Below are positions 8,045 through 17,384 of a stretch of DNA of 64,000 bases, one piece after another. Made by a program: the position numbers and the translations under genes. Every line of letters starts with the position of its first letter. Within the stretch, counting starts at the first letter, position 1. This DNA is from Paenibacillus luteus (GTDB taxonomy: Bacteria > Bacillota > Bacilli > Paenibacillales > Paenibacillaceae), in assembly GCF_006542765.1 (NCBI RefSeq), contig NZ_SKCD01000004.1, forward strand, positions 124,001 to 188,000. The letters are read 5' to 3'. The notes below the pieces were generated by a model that saw only the letters and a list, made by a program, of their open reading frames with translations, was not told where the DNA came from and ran no database searches.

Positions 8045-9805
8045 TTACGATTGCGGTAGATTGCGCCAGCCGCCGTATGCGGTAATATCCTCCGCATCCT
8101 CTGCTGCATAGGCTTCGCATACAAAGCCGGACACCTCCGACCCGTCCATCAGCTCTACTTTGCCAATGCCCAGCGGAGCTGGAATGGATGAGATCAATGC
8201 ACCGAAAGCAGCCAAAGGCATTTCCCACAATTCAAGCGCAACGGTTGCCCCGCCCTGCGCCTGCTTAATCATGCCCGGCTTCGCTGGCGACGTTGGCAGC
8301 TTAACCAGCCGGTAGCGCGGAGCAGAACTTGCCTCCCGTACAAAGCGAGCCCGCAGCGCAAGCATCTGCTTCTCCAGCGGATATCCACGCATATGCAAGC
8401 CGCAGACAGCCACAGTTATTTTGTCATCAGCTTTACTATCCGCTCCATTTCGAGCAGGCTCCTGAAGAAAAGCTCGGGCCCCAGCCTCGATTAGATGCTC
8501 ATTCTCCGCAAGTGCGAACAGCGTGATGCCAAACGGCAGATGTGCCCCAGCCGCATCGGAGGGAACGGCCACTGCGCACAAATCCAGAAGGTTGCAATGG
8601 TTGGTGTAGCGCCCCATATCGCTGTTTGTCCGGTATGGGTCCTCGCTCACCTGCGCGCGCGTCCATGTCCCCCCGCAGGTAGGCATGATCAGCACCGCAT
8701 CGCGCAGCAGCTGTTTGGCTTTCTGCTTATATTCCTGCAGCTTATGCATCGCCCGGAACAAGGAAGCCGCATCGTATTCCGGCAATGCCCCTGTACGCAG
8801 CACCTGCTCCGAAACCGCTGTAGCAGCGCCAGGATGAGCCTCAATAAATTCGCCTAAATCCGCCCAACGTTCCGCAACCAAAGGCCCCCCGTACAACAGT
8901 TCGGCTGCATCCGCAAACAGCTCGTAATCCACGTATTCAATTGGAATATTCAATAGCTTCACACGTTCGAGGGCCACAAGCCAAGCTGCCTCATATTCCG
9001 CTGCAAACGGCCCATAAAAAGCGACACTTTCCTTCGGCAGGCAAAGCTTGGCAGGCCGCTTAGCTTCTGCTTTGGCAACCTCTCGGGACCACGGATCTCC
9101 TTCATGAGCCCCTCTAACAACATGATCCACAAGGAGCGCTTCTTCCAAGCTGTGGGCAAACACCGTAACGCAGTCCAAGCTTGCACAGGCAGGAACGACC
9201 CCTTTGAGCGGCCAAGAGCCTATGCTTGGCTTATAGCCCACAAGCCCATTAAGCGCAGCCGGCACACGGCCTGATCCCGCCGTATCGGTCCCCAGCGAGA
9301 ATACGGCTTGACCGCGCGCGACAGCGACTGCCGAGCCGGAGCTCGAGCCGCCGCTAATCAGCTCCGGACGGAGTGCATTTTGCGTCTCGCCATATGGACT
9401 GCGGGTGCCAACGAGCCCCGTTGCGAATTGATCCAGATTGGTCTTGCCGAGCGGAATAGCGCCTGCATTTACGAGGCGTTCCACAACCGCCGCATGCTCC
9501 TCCGGACTATAGCTGAACTCTGCGCAGCCTGCCGTAGTTGGCAATCCGACTACGTCGATATTATCTTTGACAGCGAATGGAATGCCCCAAAGCGGAGCGC
9601 TCACCGGATCAAGGGCAGCCAGCCCTTCCAGATAAGGCGCCAAAGCTTCCAAAGTTGGCGGCGTGATCCAAATGTTCATCGCCGCATCCGTTTCAGCCCT
9701 GCGAATAATTTCTTCCATAACAACCGCCGGAGTCACTCGGCCGCTTGCATAGCTGCCTTGCAGCCATTCTAAAGTCAGGTAATCCGGAAAAGCTATCGTT
9801 GTCAT
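8045..9805 (-). CDS. atzF: Allophanate hydrolase (last step of guanidine/urea nitrogen release)
   Basis: A 586-residue allophanate hydrolase, which splits allophanate into two ammonia and CO2. The amidase-signature domain fills about residues 1-450. Catalytic Lys80 lies in AVKDNID, the cis-Ser in SGGSSSGS (151-158), and nucleophile Ser178 in DTAGS. The C-terminal ~130 residues are the separate allophanate-hydrolase C-terminal domain ([17 protein letters not shown] onwards), so this is the full two-domain AtzF/DUR1 form. Its ATG overlaps the stop codon of the carboxylase gene (ATGA), showing translational coupling. It is the last gene of the riboswitch-controlled operon. Confidence 0.93.
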   Translation of the reverse strand: MTTIAFPDYLTLEWLQGSYASGRVTPAVVMEEIIRRAETDAAMNIWITPPTLEALAPYLEGLAALDPVSAPLWGIPFAVKDNIDVVGLPTTAGCAEFSYSPEEHAAVVERLVNAGAIPLGKTNLDQFATGLVGTRSPYGETQNALRPELISGGSSSGSAVAVARGQAVFSLGTDTAGSGRVPAALNGLVGYKPSIGSWPLKGVVPACASLDCVTVFAHSLEEALLVDHVVRGAHEGDPWSREVAKAEAKRPAKLCLPKESVAFYGPFAAEYEAAWLVALERVKLLNIPIEYVDYELFADAAELLYGGPLVAERWADLGEFIEAHPGAATAVSEQVLRTGALPEYDAASLFRAMHKLQEYKQKAKQLLRDAVLIMPTCGGTWTRAQVSEDPYRTNSDMGRYTNHCNLLDLCAVAVPSDAAGAHLPFGITLFALAENEHLIEAGARAFLQEPARNGADSKADDKITVAVCGLHMRGYPLEKQMLALRARFVREASSAPRYRLVKLPTSPAKPGMIKQAQGGATVALELWEMPLAAFGALISSIPAPLGIGKVELMDGSEVSGFVCEAYAAEDAEDITAYGGWRNLPQS

Positions 9806-12800
9806 ACCGCCACCTCCGTTTCGTTATGCTGCAGAATACCAACGATTAACTGGCCGGTATGCACCTGATCACCAGGCGTCACATACACGGAGCATACTTC
9901 TCCATCTACGGACGCTTGCTGCGAAAACTCCATTTTCATACTCTCGACAATAATCAGCGTATCGCCCTTTTTGACGTAATCGCCCGGGCGCACAAGCACC
10001 TTCCATACGCTGCCCGGCATCGTACAGCGTACAGCGGCTGCCCCTTCCTGCAGCGCCTCCTCCTGTTCCGCCCGCATCGGCTCTGCTTCCGCGACATACT
10101 CGGCGAGCCCAAGCTCCTTCCAGCTCTCGCGCTCCGCTTGGAAGGCTGCTTGCTGCTTCTCCTTGAAAGCTGCGGCGCTTTCCTGAATCTCCTCCAGAAA
10201 CGCCAGATATTCCCCCAAATCAAACGTCGTTTCCGTAATATCCGCTTCATATCTGCCGCGCAGAAAATCCTCGCGCAGCCGCAGCAGCTCATCAGCGGCC
10301 ACTGGATAGAATTGAATCTGGTCAAAAAATCTGAGCAGCCATGGCTTGCCCGGCTTAAAACTCTCCGTGCTCCGCAGCCGGTTCCACATTTGGATCGTGC
10401 GTCCGACAAATTGATAGCCGCCAGGGCCTTCCATCCCGTACACGCACATATAAGCGCCGCCAATTCCAACCGCATTCTCCGGCGTCCATGTACGCGCGGG
10501 ATTATATTTCGTAGTCACCAGCCGGTGCCGCGGATCAATCGGCGTGGCTACCGGCGCTCCCAGATAAACATCGCCTAGCCCAAGCACCAAATAGTTCGCT
10601 TCATATACAATTCGCTGCACTTCCTCCATATGCTCCAGGCCATTCACTCGTCTGATGAATTCAATATTGCTTGGGCACCAAGGTGCATCCGGCCTTACCG
10701 TTTGCTGATAACGTTCGATGGCGAGCTGCGTTGCCGGATCATCCCAGGAAAGCGGCAGACGCACGATTCGCGACGGCACCTGAATCGTCTCCAGCGGAGG
10801 AAGCTCACTATCCAGCTTCAAAATAATGCCGCAGGCTTGGCTAACGGTGATTTTGGAACGATCAATATGCACCTGCAAGGAGCGGATGCCCGGCGTCAAA
10901 TCCAGTACGGGAATTTCTCCCGATGATTCGATTGCCTGCATCAGCGCATGGGCTTGAAAGCGCAGCAGCAGGTCCAGCTCAAGCTCGCCGTATTCCACTA
11001 ACAGATTCTCATCGCCACTGCAGCGAATTTGGATCGGAAAGCGTCGGCCCTCTGACTCATGGACGAGAAGCGGATAATCCGGGCTCATCGCTTCGCCTGC
11101 CACAGGGAGCTCTGCGGTAGGCAAGCCCTGGCGAAGCCCCAAACCTAATGCCTGTAGGCTTCGCTCTTGCACGTCACGAAGTTCATCGGCTTCCTCCAAG
11201 GACAGCAGATGAAAACGCACCTTGTCTCCCGCATGCAGCTGCCCAAGCTTCCAAAACTGCGCCGATGCTGTCGTCACCGGGCAGACGAAGCCGCCTAGGC
11301 TAGGGCCATCCGGTCCGAGCAAAATCGGCATATCCCCGGTTAAATCAAGTGTTCCGATCGCATACGCATTATCGTGGATGTTGGACGGATGAAGCCCGGC
11401 TTCCCCGCCATCCTCGCGCGTCCAAAGCGGGGGAGGCCCAATCAAGCGAACCCCCGTACGCGAGCTGTTAAAATGCACCTCATAAGCCGTCTCGGACAGC
11501 TCCTTCAAATACGCCGGCTTCAAAAATTCTCCCGTACAATGCGGTCCGGGAATAACACCGATCGTCCATTCCCTCCCCATTTGCGGACGTTCAGACAATG
11601 CTAGCTCCTGCAGCACCGCAGGCTCTGCTCCAGCGTTTAAGCCAAGCACATCGCCCGCTCGCAAAGCGCGGCCGCCGTGACCACCGAAGCCGCCCAGCGT
11701 AAAGGTCGCCGAGCTGCCTAGAATACGCGGCATATCGAACCCTCCCGCAACAAGCAAATACGTTCGCAAGCCCATTTGCGCCTCACCGAAGCTGAGTACT
11801 TGACCGCGATCCGCGTACGCCGGCTTATATAGCTCCACCTTCTCGCTGCCAAGCTTCGCCTCCATATCCGCTCCAGTCAAGCAGAACCAAGTCCCGCTGC
11901 GGAATTTATAAGAGCCTCCACGCAGGGTAAGCTCCAAGCCAGCGGCTGTGTCCTCATTGCCAAGCAGCGTATTGCCGATGCGGAAGGAGTAAGGGTCCAT
12001 CGGTCCGCATGGCGGGACGCCAACATCCCAGTGTCCGACCCGGCCCGGCCAATCCTGCACCGTGGTTTGCACGCCGCCGTCCAGCACTTCAAGCGCAAGC
12101 TCGGCAGGCTCGAAGCCGTTTAACAGCTGCGTATACACCTGCCCGCCAGCAACCTCCACATCTTTCAGGAGTGCCTGCAAATATTGCAGATTCGTCGTAA
12201 GGCCGTACATTCTTGTCTCGCCAAGCGCCTGAATCAGCTTCTCGATTGCTTCTTCCCGGCTGGCGCCATGCACAATAATTTTGGCCAGCATCGGATCATA
12301 AAGCGTGGTAACCGTCAATCCGTCCCTCACCCAAGACTCATTGCGGGCATGGGCCGAAAATAAAGCTTGATCCAGCTGCCCCGCGCTGGGACGGAAGCCC
12401 TGCAAACAATCCTCCGCATAAATGCGGGCTTGGATGCTGTGGCCTACTGGCACTTTCACAAGCGATTGCAAATTCGTCAATTCATCCGCGGCTTCCCGAA
12501 CCATCCATTCAACCAAATCAACGCCGAGCACCTCCTCGGTTACCCCATGCTCCACCTGCAGCCGCGTGTTGACTTCCAGGAAATAAAAATCGCCAGTCTC
12601 CGGATCGTACAAATATTCAATGGTACCCGCGCTTCGATAGCCCGCTTCGGCTGCAAGGCGCTTCGAGCATTCGAACATCGCCTCCCGGACCTCATCGGTT
12701 AGATTTGGTGCCGGGCTTTCTTCGATAACCTTCTGGTTGCGGCGCTGGATCGAGCAATCGCGCTCACCAAGCGTAACCACCTCGCCAAAGCCGTTGCCGA

Positions 12801-13437
12801 ATATTTGCACCTCTACGTGGCGTGCCCTCGAAATGTATTTCTCCAAAAACAAACCGCCGTTTTTAAAATTAGTTTCCGCCAGATGCTTCACGCCGTCATA
12901 GGCAGAGCGAAGCGCCTCACCGTCTGCGCACACGCGCATGCCAATGCCGCCCCCGCCTGCCGTGCTTTTCAAAATAACCGGATAGCCGATATTTCCAGCT
13001 TCCTCCAACGCTTCTTCAAGCTCCGTAATCAGCGCCGTTCCCGGCAAAAGCGGTACGCCTGCTCGCTTCGCCATCTCCCTTGCCGAATGCTTCAGTCCGA
13101 ACATCTCCATCTGCTCGGGCGTCGGCCCGATGAACACAATGCCTTGCTCGCGGCAAGCGCGGGCAAAGTCCGCATTTTCGCTAAGGAAGCCATAACCGGG
13201 ATGAATGGCCTGTGCGCCTGTTTCCAAAGCAGTTCTCAAAATCAAGTCCGCATTCAAATAGCTTTCTTTGGCTGGGCCATCGCCGATCAGCACAGCTTCG
13301 TCCGCCTGATCGACATGCAGGCTGTCTTGATCCGCTTCCGTATAAACTGCAACTGAGGCGATGCCTAGCTTGCGCAGGGTTCGCTCGATTCGAACGGCGA
13401 TTGCGCCGCGGTTTGCGATTAATATTTTAGTGAACAT
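9802..13437 (-). CDS. Biotin-dependent urea carboxylase family, probably guanidine carboxylase
   Basis: A 1211-residue multidomain enzyme using ATP, bicarbonate and biotin. Biotin carboxylase occupies about residues 1-450 (glycine-rich [34 protein letters not shown]). A KipA/AHS2-like domain follows (about 470-780), then a KipI/AHS1-like domain (about 800-1020) and a C-terminal biotinyl domain with the acceptor Lys in ESMKME near residue 1168. Family members within ykkC-riboswitch operons beside DUF1989 genes are known to favour guanidine over urea, giving carboxyguanidine, so the usual 'urea carboxylase' label is probably wrong here. The start at 13437 has GGAGAGGG upstream. Confidence 0.92.
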   Translation of the reverse strand: MFTKILIANRGAIAVRIERTLRKLGIASVAVYTEADQDSLHVDQADEAVLIGDGPAKESYLNADLILRTALETGAQAIHPGYGFLSENADFARACREQGIVFIGPTPEQMEMFGLKHSAREMAKRAGVPLLPGTALITELEEALEEAGNIGYPVILKSTAGGGGIGMRVCADGEALRSAYDGVKHLAETNFKNGGLFLEKYISRARHVEVQIFGNGFGEVVTLGERDCSIQRRNQKVIEESPAPNLTDEVREAMFECSKRLAAEAGYRSAGTIEYLYDPETGDFYFLEVNTRLQVEHGVTEEVLGVDLVEWMVREAADELTNLQSLVKVPVGHSIQARIYAEDCLQGFRPSAGQLDQALFSAHARNESWVRDGLTVTTLYDPMLAKIIVHGASREEAIEKLIQALGETRMYGLTTNLQYLQALLKDVEVAGGQVYTQLLNGFEPAELALEVLDGGVQTTVQDWPGRVGHWDVGVPPCGPMDPYSFRIGNTLLGNEDTAAGLELTLRGGSYKFRSGTWFCLTGADMEAKLGSEKVELYKPAYADRGQVLSFGEAQMGLRTYLLVAGGFDMPRILGSSATFTLGGFGGHGGRALRAGDVLGLNAGAEPAVLQELALSERPQMGREWTIGVIPGPHCTGEFLKPAYLKELSETAYEVHFNSSRTGVRLIGPPPLWTREDGGEAGLHPSNIHDNAYAIGTLDLTGDMPILLGPDGPSLGGFVCPVTTASAQFWKLGQLHAGDKVRFHLLSLEEADELRDVQERSLQALGLGLRQGLPTAELPVAGEAMSPDYPLLVHESEGRRFPIQIRCSGDENLLVEYGELELDLLLRFQAHALMQAIESSGEIPVLDLTPGIRSLQVHIDRSKITVSQACGIILKLDSELPPLETIQVPSRIVRLPLSWDDPATQLAIERYQQTVRPDAPWCPSNIEFIRRVNGLEHMEEVQRIVYEANYLVLGLGDVYLGAPVATPIDPRHRLVTTKYNPARTWTPENAVGIGGAYMCVYGMEGPGGYQFVGRTIQMWNRLRSTESFKPGKPWLLRFFDQIQFYPVAADELLRLREDFLRGRYEADITETTFDLGEYLAFLEEIQESAAAFKEKQQAAFQAERESWKELGLAEYVAEAEPMRAEQEEALQEGAAAVRCTMPGSVWKVLVRPGDYVKKGDTLIIVESMKMEFSQQASVDGEVCSVYVTPGDQVHTGQLIVGILQHNETEVAV

Positions 13438-13496
13438 CGTACCCTCTCCTCGCCCTATCGTTATATTAATTCATTAGTAAGAAAGCATCGGTCATG

Positions 13497-14147
13497 TCAC
13501 GCATGCCAGATAAGCACCCGTACCGGCGTTGGATTATACGCGTTGCACGGATTGTTGAGCTGCGGGCAGTTGCTGAGCAGAGCCGTAGTGCGGCAAAGCG
13601 ACTGAAGCTCTACATAAGCGCCCGGTGAGGATACGCCGTCCGCAAATTGCAGCCCTCCGTCTGCCGTTACCGGCACGTTCATGAAGAAGTTAATATTCGG
13701 AGCCAAGTCACGTTTCGTGTAGCCTTCGTTTCGTTTCGCCAGCTGCAGCATAAACGTGTCGCGGCAGTTGTGCATATGAAGCTTGTCATGGGAATATCGC
13801 ACCGTATTGCTTTGCGCCGAGCACGAGCCGCCAACCGTATCGTGCCGACCGCAGGTGTCCGCGACGATGCGCAGCAGCTCCTTGCCGGATTCCGAGAGCA
13901 GCACTGAGCCTGCCGTCAAATAAAGGTTGCCTTGCCCCGCGATGGTCGCAACCGCACTGTAATGATCCTCCGGATGATCGGCGTCGTAGAACAACGTGTC
14001 CGCCGCCTGGTTGCCCGCTAAATCAACGATGCGCAGCACCTGTCCCGGCTGCAGGTCATACATCCATCCGTCACCCGCTCCAACCACCTCATCGTAGATG
14101 GCATCTTCTTCCTTGCGGGAGCTTTCTACCCGATTGAATACAGTCAT
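13497..14147 (-). CDS. DUF1989 subunit (urea carboxylase-associated protein 2; carboxyguanidine deiminase type)
   Basis: A 216-residue DUF1989 protein, one half of a two-protein pair with the gene upstream. Pairs of this kind (CgdA/CgdB) form a heteromeric carboxyguanidine deiminase that converts carboxyguanidine to allophanate plus ammonia. Visible conserved parts are [19 protein letters not shown] near residue 40, the Cys/His-rich [14 protein letters not shown] segment, the [11 protein letters not shown] region and [10 protein letters not shown]. The start is set at the ATG at 14147 (alternative 14150), since GAGGAGG lies just upstream; a reading from 14171 would translate that site. The gap to the upstream gene is about 30 bp. 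Confidence 0.88.
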   Translation of the reverse strand: MTVFNRVESSRKEEDAIYDEVVGAGDGWMYDLQPGQVLRIVDLAGNQAADTLFYDADHPEDHYSAVATIAGQGNLYLTAGSVLLSESGKELLRIVADTCGRHDTVGGSCSAQSNTVRYSHDKLHMHNCRDTFMLQLAKRNEGYTKRDLAPNINFFMNVPVTADGGLQFADGVSSPGAYVELQSLCRTTALLSNCPQLNNPCNAYNPTPVRVLIWHA

Positions 14148-14180
14148 CATCCATTCCTCCTCATCCACCATGTTTGTCCC

Positions 14181-14900
14181 TTACAACCCTTGCAGCAGGT
14201 AATATTGCTGCGTATTCTCACAGGCCCGGCGATTCTCAGGCCGAAAGTTAAAGCAATAGTCATCCTCCATGACCGCATCTGCCATAAGCACCTCAAGCTG
14301 GACAGGCACGGATGGATATTCGCTGCTAGGGTCTAGCGGATTCGGCGTATTCGACAGCACCAGCAGCATATCCATATCCGTCCGCAGCGTCACCTGTGCT
14401 CCGGCCGCGCAATGCGCCAAGCTGAAATGCATCCGTCCCTGCTCATCGCAGGACACTTTGGAGAACAGATTTACCGGTGGCACAAGATCCCGCACGCCGA
14501 GTCCATTTCGAATGAGCTCAACGGCGAAATTTTCTTCCCCGCTGCGAAACCATTCATTCCGCTGCTCCTGATACGCGGTCCTGCCGTATTTCCGGTCCGT
14601 GACCGCGCGGCTCGTATAACCGCTTATCGCATCATGCCAGCCAAGCTGGTCCTCTACAAAACTGGCGAGCGACCGTCCGTTATCACTCATAAGGACGTTG
14701 CCCTTCGTGAGGTGGGCCGTATACTGAGCCTTTAGCGTATCCGGCATATTGTAGCGCTCCGTCAGATCCCTCGCTTGATAGAGAAGCAAGGACACGTTCG
14801 CTCCCGCTTCCAATGCGGTAAACCGCAGCAATCTCCCCCTGCTTATCATGCCTGACCATTTGCCGCCCGGACGAATGCTTGTATTCCAAATCGCGTTCAT
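14181..14900 (-). CDS. DUF1989 subunit (urea carboxylase-associated protein 1; carboxyguanidine deiminase type)
   Basis: A 239-residue DUF1989 protein, partner of the one at 13497-14147 and probably the other subunit of carboxyguanidine deiminase. It contains LLRFTALEAGANVSLLLY, a core LGWHDAISGYTS segment with a His-Asp pair, and LVPPVNLFSKVSCDEQG, which parallel the blocks of the sister protein. The sisters share a fold but differ in which metal-type residues are kept, as expected of a heteromer. ATG 14900 follows GAGGAGG at ideal spacing. It is the first gene after the second guanidine-I riboswitch, whose terminator hairpin ends about 20 bp before this ribosome site. Confidence 0.88.
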   Translation of the reverse strand: MNAIWNTSIRPGGKWSGMISRGRLLRFTALEAGANVSLLLYQARDLTERYNMPDTLKAQYTAHLTKGNVLMSDNGRSLASFVEDQLGWHDAISGYTSRAVTDRKYGRTAYQEQRNEWFRSGEENFAVELIRNGLGVRDLVPPVNLFSKVSCDEQGRMHFSLAHCAAGAQVTLRTDMDMLLVLSNTPNPLDPSSEYPSVPVQLEVLMADAVMEDDYCFNFRPENRRACENTQQYYLLQGL

Positions 14901-14916
14901 TGTGTTTCCTCCTCTT

Positions 14917-15132
14917 GAAAATAAAGATAGCCCGGGAGTGTGATCTCCCAGGCTTTTATCCTTCCGTGTGCTATCTCGAGTCGATGAACGAATGACGAAC
15001 CGCCCCGCGATATGCCGTCTCTCGGACCAGACCTGCCTGCGGCTGACGAGCGTAAAGTAGAACTTGACCCGTCAGCCGTCTTCAGCGGAACCCTAGACAG
15101 CTATTTCGTTCTCAATGGCAATCATGAGAACC
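14917..15132 (-). promoter_or_regulatory. Guanidine-I (ykkC) riboswitch, copy 2, upstream of the carboxyguanidine deiminase genes
   Basis: Minus-strand blocks match the ykkC aptamer: CTAGGGTTCCG (15096-15086), GGTCCGAGAG (15028-15019) and ACACGGAAGGATAAAAGCC (14969-14951). The last block runs into a terminator, GCCTGGGAG / CTCCCGGGC (14953-14930), then a T-rich stretch. The 5' arm of the terminator is shared with the aptamer, giving the usual genetic-ON switch when guanidine binds. A small GGTTCTCA/TGAGAAC hairpin precedes the aptamer (15132-15108). No strong promoter is visible between this element and the permease stop at 15162. Confidence 0.92.
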
Positions 15133-15161
15133 TATATTTAATTTTCAACTTACCTAATTGT

Positions 15162-15962
15162 TTATGCCCAAGGAAACAAGCGGCGGTTCAAGAAAGCAAA
15201 CACCCGATCACTGACAAGACCCAATAAACCGATGACGATGATCCCCACAAAAATTTCATCCGTATTCAGAAAACGCTGCGCCTTCATAATTTGATAGCCC
15301 AGCCCGCTGCTTACAGCAACAAGCTCCGCTACAACAAGATATGTCCATGCCCAGCCTAATATTAGGCGGAGCGTATTCATCAGTTGCGGCTGAATCGCCG
15401 GTATAATGACCGTTTCGATTGCTTTCCATCTGGTCGCCCCAAGCGTGAAGGAGGCGTGCAGAAGGTCATGCGATACCCGCCGCGTAATATCCGATACCAT
15501 AAGTACGAGCTGGAAGAAGCAGCCGATAAAAATGAGCAGCACCTTCGCCCATTCGCCAATGCCCGCCCATACCATGATGAGCGGTATAAAAGCGACTGCC
15601 GGCATATAGCGGATAAACTCCATCGGCGGCTCCACAAAGGCTTCACCGAATTTGAAGGTGCCCGCAAATACCCCGATCGGAATACCAACCACACAGGCCA
15701 GCAGAAATCCGGCGGATACCCGGAATACGCTGATTCCGATATGCCCCCAGTATTCTGGGCTGCCGAGATTCAGAATGAGCTGAACGAGCACGGCATGCGG
15801 CTTCGGCAGAAAAAGCGGATTAACCATTTCCGTATAGCTGAGCAGCGACCAGATGCCGAGCAGCAAGACGAAGGAGAAACCTGCCACGGCGGCAAACGGT
15901 CTCGGACCGATGTCTTTAAAAATTTGAAAGGTATGCGGTTTGCGTCTAATCGGCTTCCCCAT
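15162..15962 (-). CDS. ABC transporter permease (SsuC/TauC/NrtB type), guanidine uptake
   Basis: A 266-residue binding-protein-dependent permease with about six membrane helices. The cytoplasmic coupling loop reads ASFTLGATRWKAIETVIIPAIQPQL, the EAA-type motif of the taurine/nitrate/sulfonate subfamily. The start at 15962 is 7 bp after the binding-protein stop codon, so the two are co-translated. Control by a guanidine-I riboswitch points to guanidine or a close relative as cargo. The ATPase subunit normally found with SsuC-type permeases is not encoded here: the next gene downstream is a DUF1989 enzyme. The permease must borrow an ATPase from elsewhere. Confidence 0.85.
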   Translation of the reverse strand: MGKPIRRKPHTFQIFKDIGPRPFAAVAGFSFVLLLGIWSLLSYTEMVNPLFLPKPHAVLVQLILNLGSPEYWGHIGISVFRVSAGFLLACVVGIPIGVFAGTFKFGEAFVEPPMEFIRYMPAVAFIPLIMVWAGIGEWAKVLLIFIGCFFQLVLMVSDITRRVSHDLLHASFTLGATRWKAIETVIIPAIQPQLMNTLRLILGWAWTYLVVAELVAVSSGLGYQIMKAQRFLNTDEIFVGIIVIGLLGLVSDRVFAFLNRRLFPWA

Positions 15963-15968
15963 CGTTGA

Positions 15969-16994
15969 TCACTTCCCTGCTTTGTTTTTTACGAACTGCG
16001 GGTCAAACAACGCATCCACGCTGTCCAACTTATCGACCATGTCCAGGTTATGGAGGAATTCAGCTGTTTTCATGCCAGTATAACTAAGCGACGTATAATC
16101 CTCGCGCTTCTCAAACGCTTCAATGTTATCTTCTACGCCAAACAGCTTGATGCTATCGAGGCCAAGCTTAAAGTCCTCCGGCGTTGTCTCTGCCTTCTCA
16201 GCAAGCAGCTTAATGGCTTCCTCCTGGTTATCCTCGTACCATGCAAGTGTATCGAACCAAGCGTCGACGATCTTCTGAACCTCTTCCGGCCTTTTCTTCA
16301 CCACGGATTCGCGGAATACGAGCAGATCGGGAATCAGTCCCGGCGTTTCCTTCGATGAATAGAGCACCTTGCCCTTGCCTTCTTTGACGGCCGTCGTCTG
16401 GAACGGCTCCCACAGCACCGAGGCATCGGTATTGCCGGAAATAAACGCAGGGCCAGCATCGTTCACCGTCATATTAACGAATTTAATATCCTTCTCATCC
16501 ATCCCGTTTTCCGCAAGTGCGGTAAGCAGCAGGAAATGGTCTACCGTACCAAGCTCCGTAGCAACCGTCTTGCCCTTGAGATCTTTAATCGAGTTAATCT
16601 CAGGCTTACTGACAATGGCATCGCCGCCGAAGGAGTTATCATTGACGAGTACGGCTTTGAGGCCAATGCCCTTCGATAACGGTGCCAGCGAATCGCTCAG
16701 CGTCTGGCTGTTCGCGTCTACCTTGCCCGCCGCGATCGCTTGCAGCGAATCGCTGTACACCGGGAAAAATTCCAGCTTCACATTTACGCCATGCTTCTCG
16801 AAGAACCCCTTCTCCTCCACCAAATACCACATATACCATCCCGGCCATGGACTAAGCGCAATCGTAATCGGATCGCCGGGCGCTCCTCCCGATGCTTCCT
16901 TTGTATTTCCGGAACACGCAGCCATGACCGACATTGCAACGATAAGGATAAGTACAAGCGCCGTTTTCATTGTTGCTTTCATTGTTGCTTTCAT
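15969..16994 (-). CDS. ABC transporter substrate-binding lipoprotein (NrtA/SsuA/TauA type)
   Basis: A 341-residue lipoprotein of the nitrate/sulfonate/taurine binding family. A signal peptide leads to a lipobox VMAACSG. The mature fold contains ITIALSPWPGWYMWYLVEEKGFFEKHGV, the conserved opening of the family. The gene begins with a tandem repeat: ATGAAAGCAACA twice, then ATGAAAACG, so three in-frame ATGs compete 12 bases apart. The first, at 16994, lies best behind AGGAGTGGGGAG. It is the first gene of the guanidine operon, directly after riboswitch copy 1, so binding of guanidine is the inferred role. Confidence 0.88.
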   Translation of the reverse strand: MKATMKATMKTALVLILIVAMSVMAACSGNTKEASGGAPGDPITIALSPWPGWYMWYLVEEKGFFEKHGVNVKLEFFPVYSDSLQAIAAGKVDANSQTLSDSLAPLSKGIGLKAVLVNDNSFGGDAIVSKPEINSIKDLKGKTVATELGTVDHFLLLTALAENGMDEKDIKFVNMTVNDAGPAFISGNTDASVLWEPFQTTAVKEGKGKVLYSSKETPGLIPDLLVFRESVVKKRPEEVQKIVDAWFDTLAWYEDNQEEAIKLLAEKAETTPEDFKLGLDSIKLFGVEDNIEAFEKREDYTSLSYTGMKTAEFLHNLDMVDKLDSVDALFDPQFVKNKAGK

Positions 16995-17042
16995 TACTCC
17001 CCACTCCTGTCATCTTTTTAGTTGCCAGCCCCAACATTCCCA

Positions 17043-17258
17043 ATAAAAAAACAAAAGCCCGGGAGAGTAATCTCCCAGGCTTTTATCCTTCCGTGTTATA
17101 TAGATGAGCGGATGAATCCGAAACCATCTATACGCCGTCTCTTGGACCAGGCTTAGCCGCATGCCGAGCGTTTACTTGCGTTTACGCTGAGCCGCTGCTA
17201 ACGGAACCCTAGACTGCTTGTCGTTCTCATCGTTTTGCTTTGAGAACCTTTATTCAAT
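17043..17258 (-). promoter_or_regulatory. Guanidine-I (ykkC) riboswitch, copy 1, upstream of the ABC transporter
   Basis: The same conserved blocks as copy 2: CTAGGGTTCCG (17222-17212), GGTCCAAGAG (17148-17139) and the ACACGGAAGGATAAAAGCC block (17096-17078). The terminator GCCTGGGAG/CTCCCGGGC is followed by a stronger T-run than in copy 2 (TTTTGTTTTTTT). The preceding GGTTCTCA/TGAGAAC hairpin (17258-17233) is also shared, so the copies look like a duplication that has diverged in its peripheral stems. Confidence 0.93.
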
Positions 17259-17284
17259 TGTCATGAAACCTTACGTTAAATCGA

Positions 17285-17314
17285 ATTATAGTTCGGATCG
17301 TACGGATATGTCAA
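17285..17314 (-). promoter_or_regulatory. Strong sigma-A promoter of the guanidine operon
   Basis: Consensus TTGACA (17314-17309), an 18-bp spacer and consensus TATAAT (17290-17285), read leftward. The start would be near 17278, about 20 bp before riboswitch copy 1. With perfect hexamers, control is left to the riboswitch. Confidence 0.9.
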
Positions 17315-17350
17315 CATTTATGTTAGGTTTTATTACATAAATTTAAATAA

Positions 17351-17384
17351 AGAAAAAAAACCGCCCTCTGTTAAAGAGGACGGT
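17351..17384 (-). terminator. Intrinsic terminator of cluster A kinase gene
   Basis: Read leftward, arms ACCGTCCTCTTT and AGAGGGCGGT, with one mismatch, are followed by eight T. The kinase stop codon (TAA, 17371-17373) is inside the stem-loop. Confidence 0.85.

Noticed and set aside
9859..10578. Long open frames antisense to the carboxylase and allophanate hydrolase genes
   Set aside because: They are mirror frames of high-GC coding sequence; the minus-strand products have complete domains and catalytic motifs.
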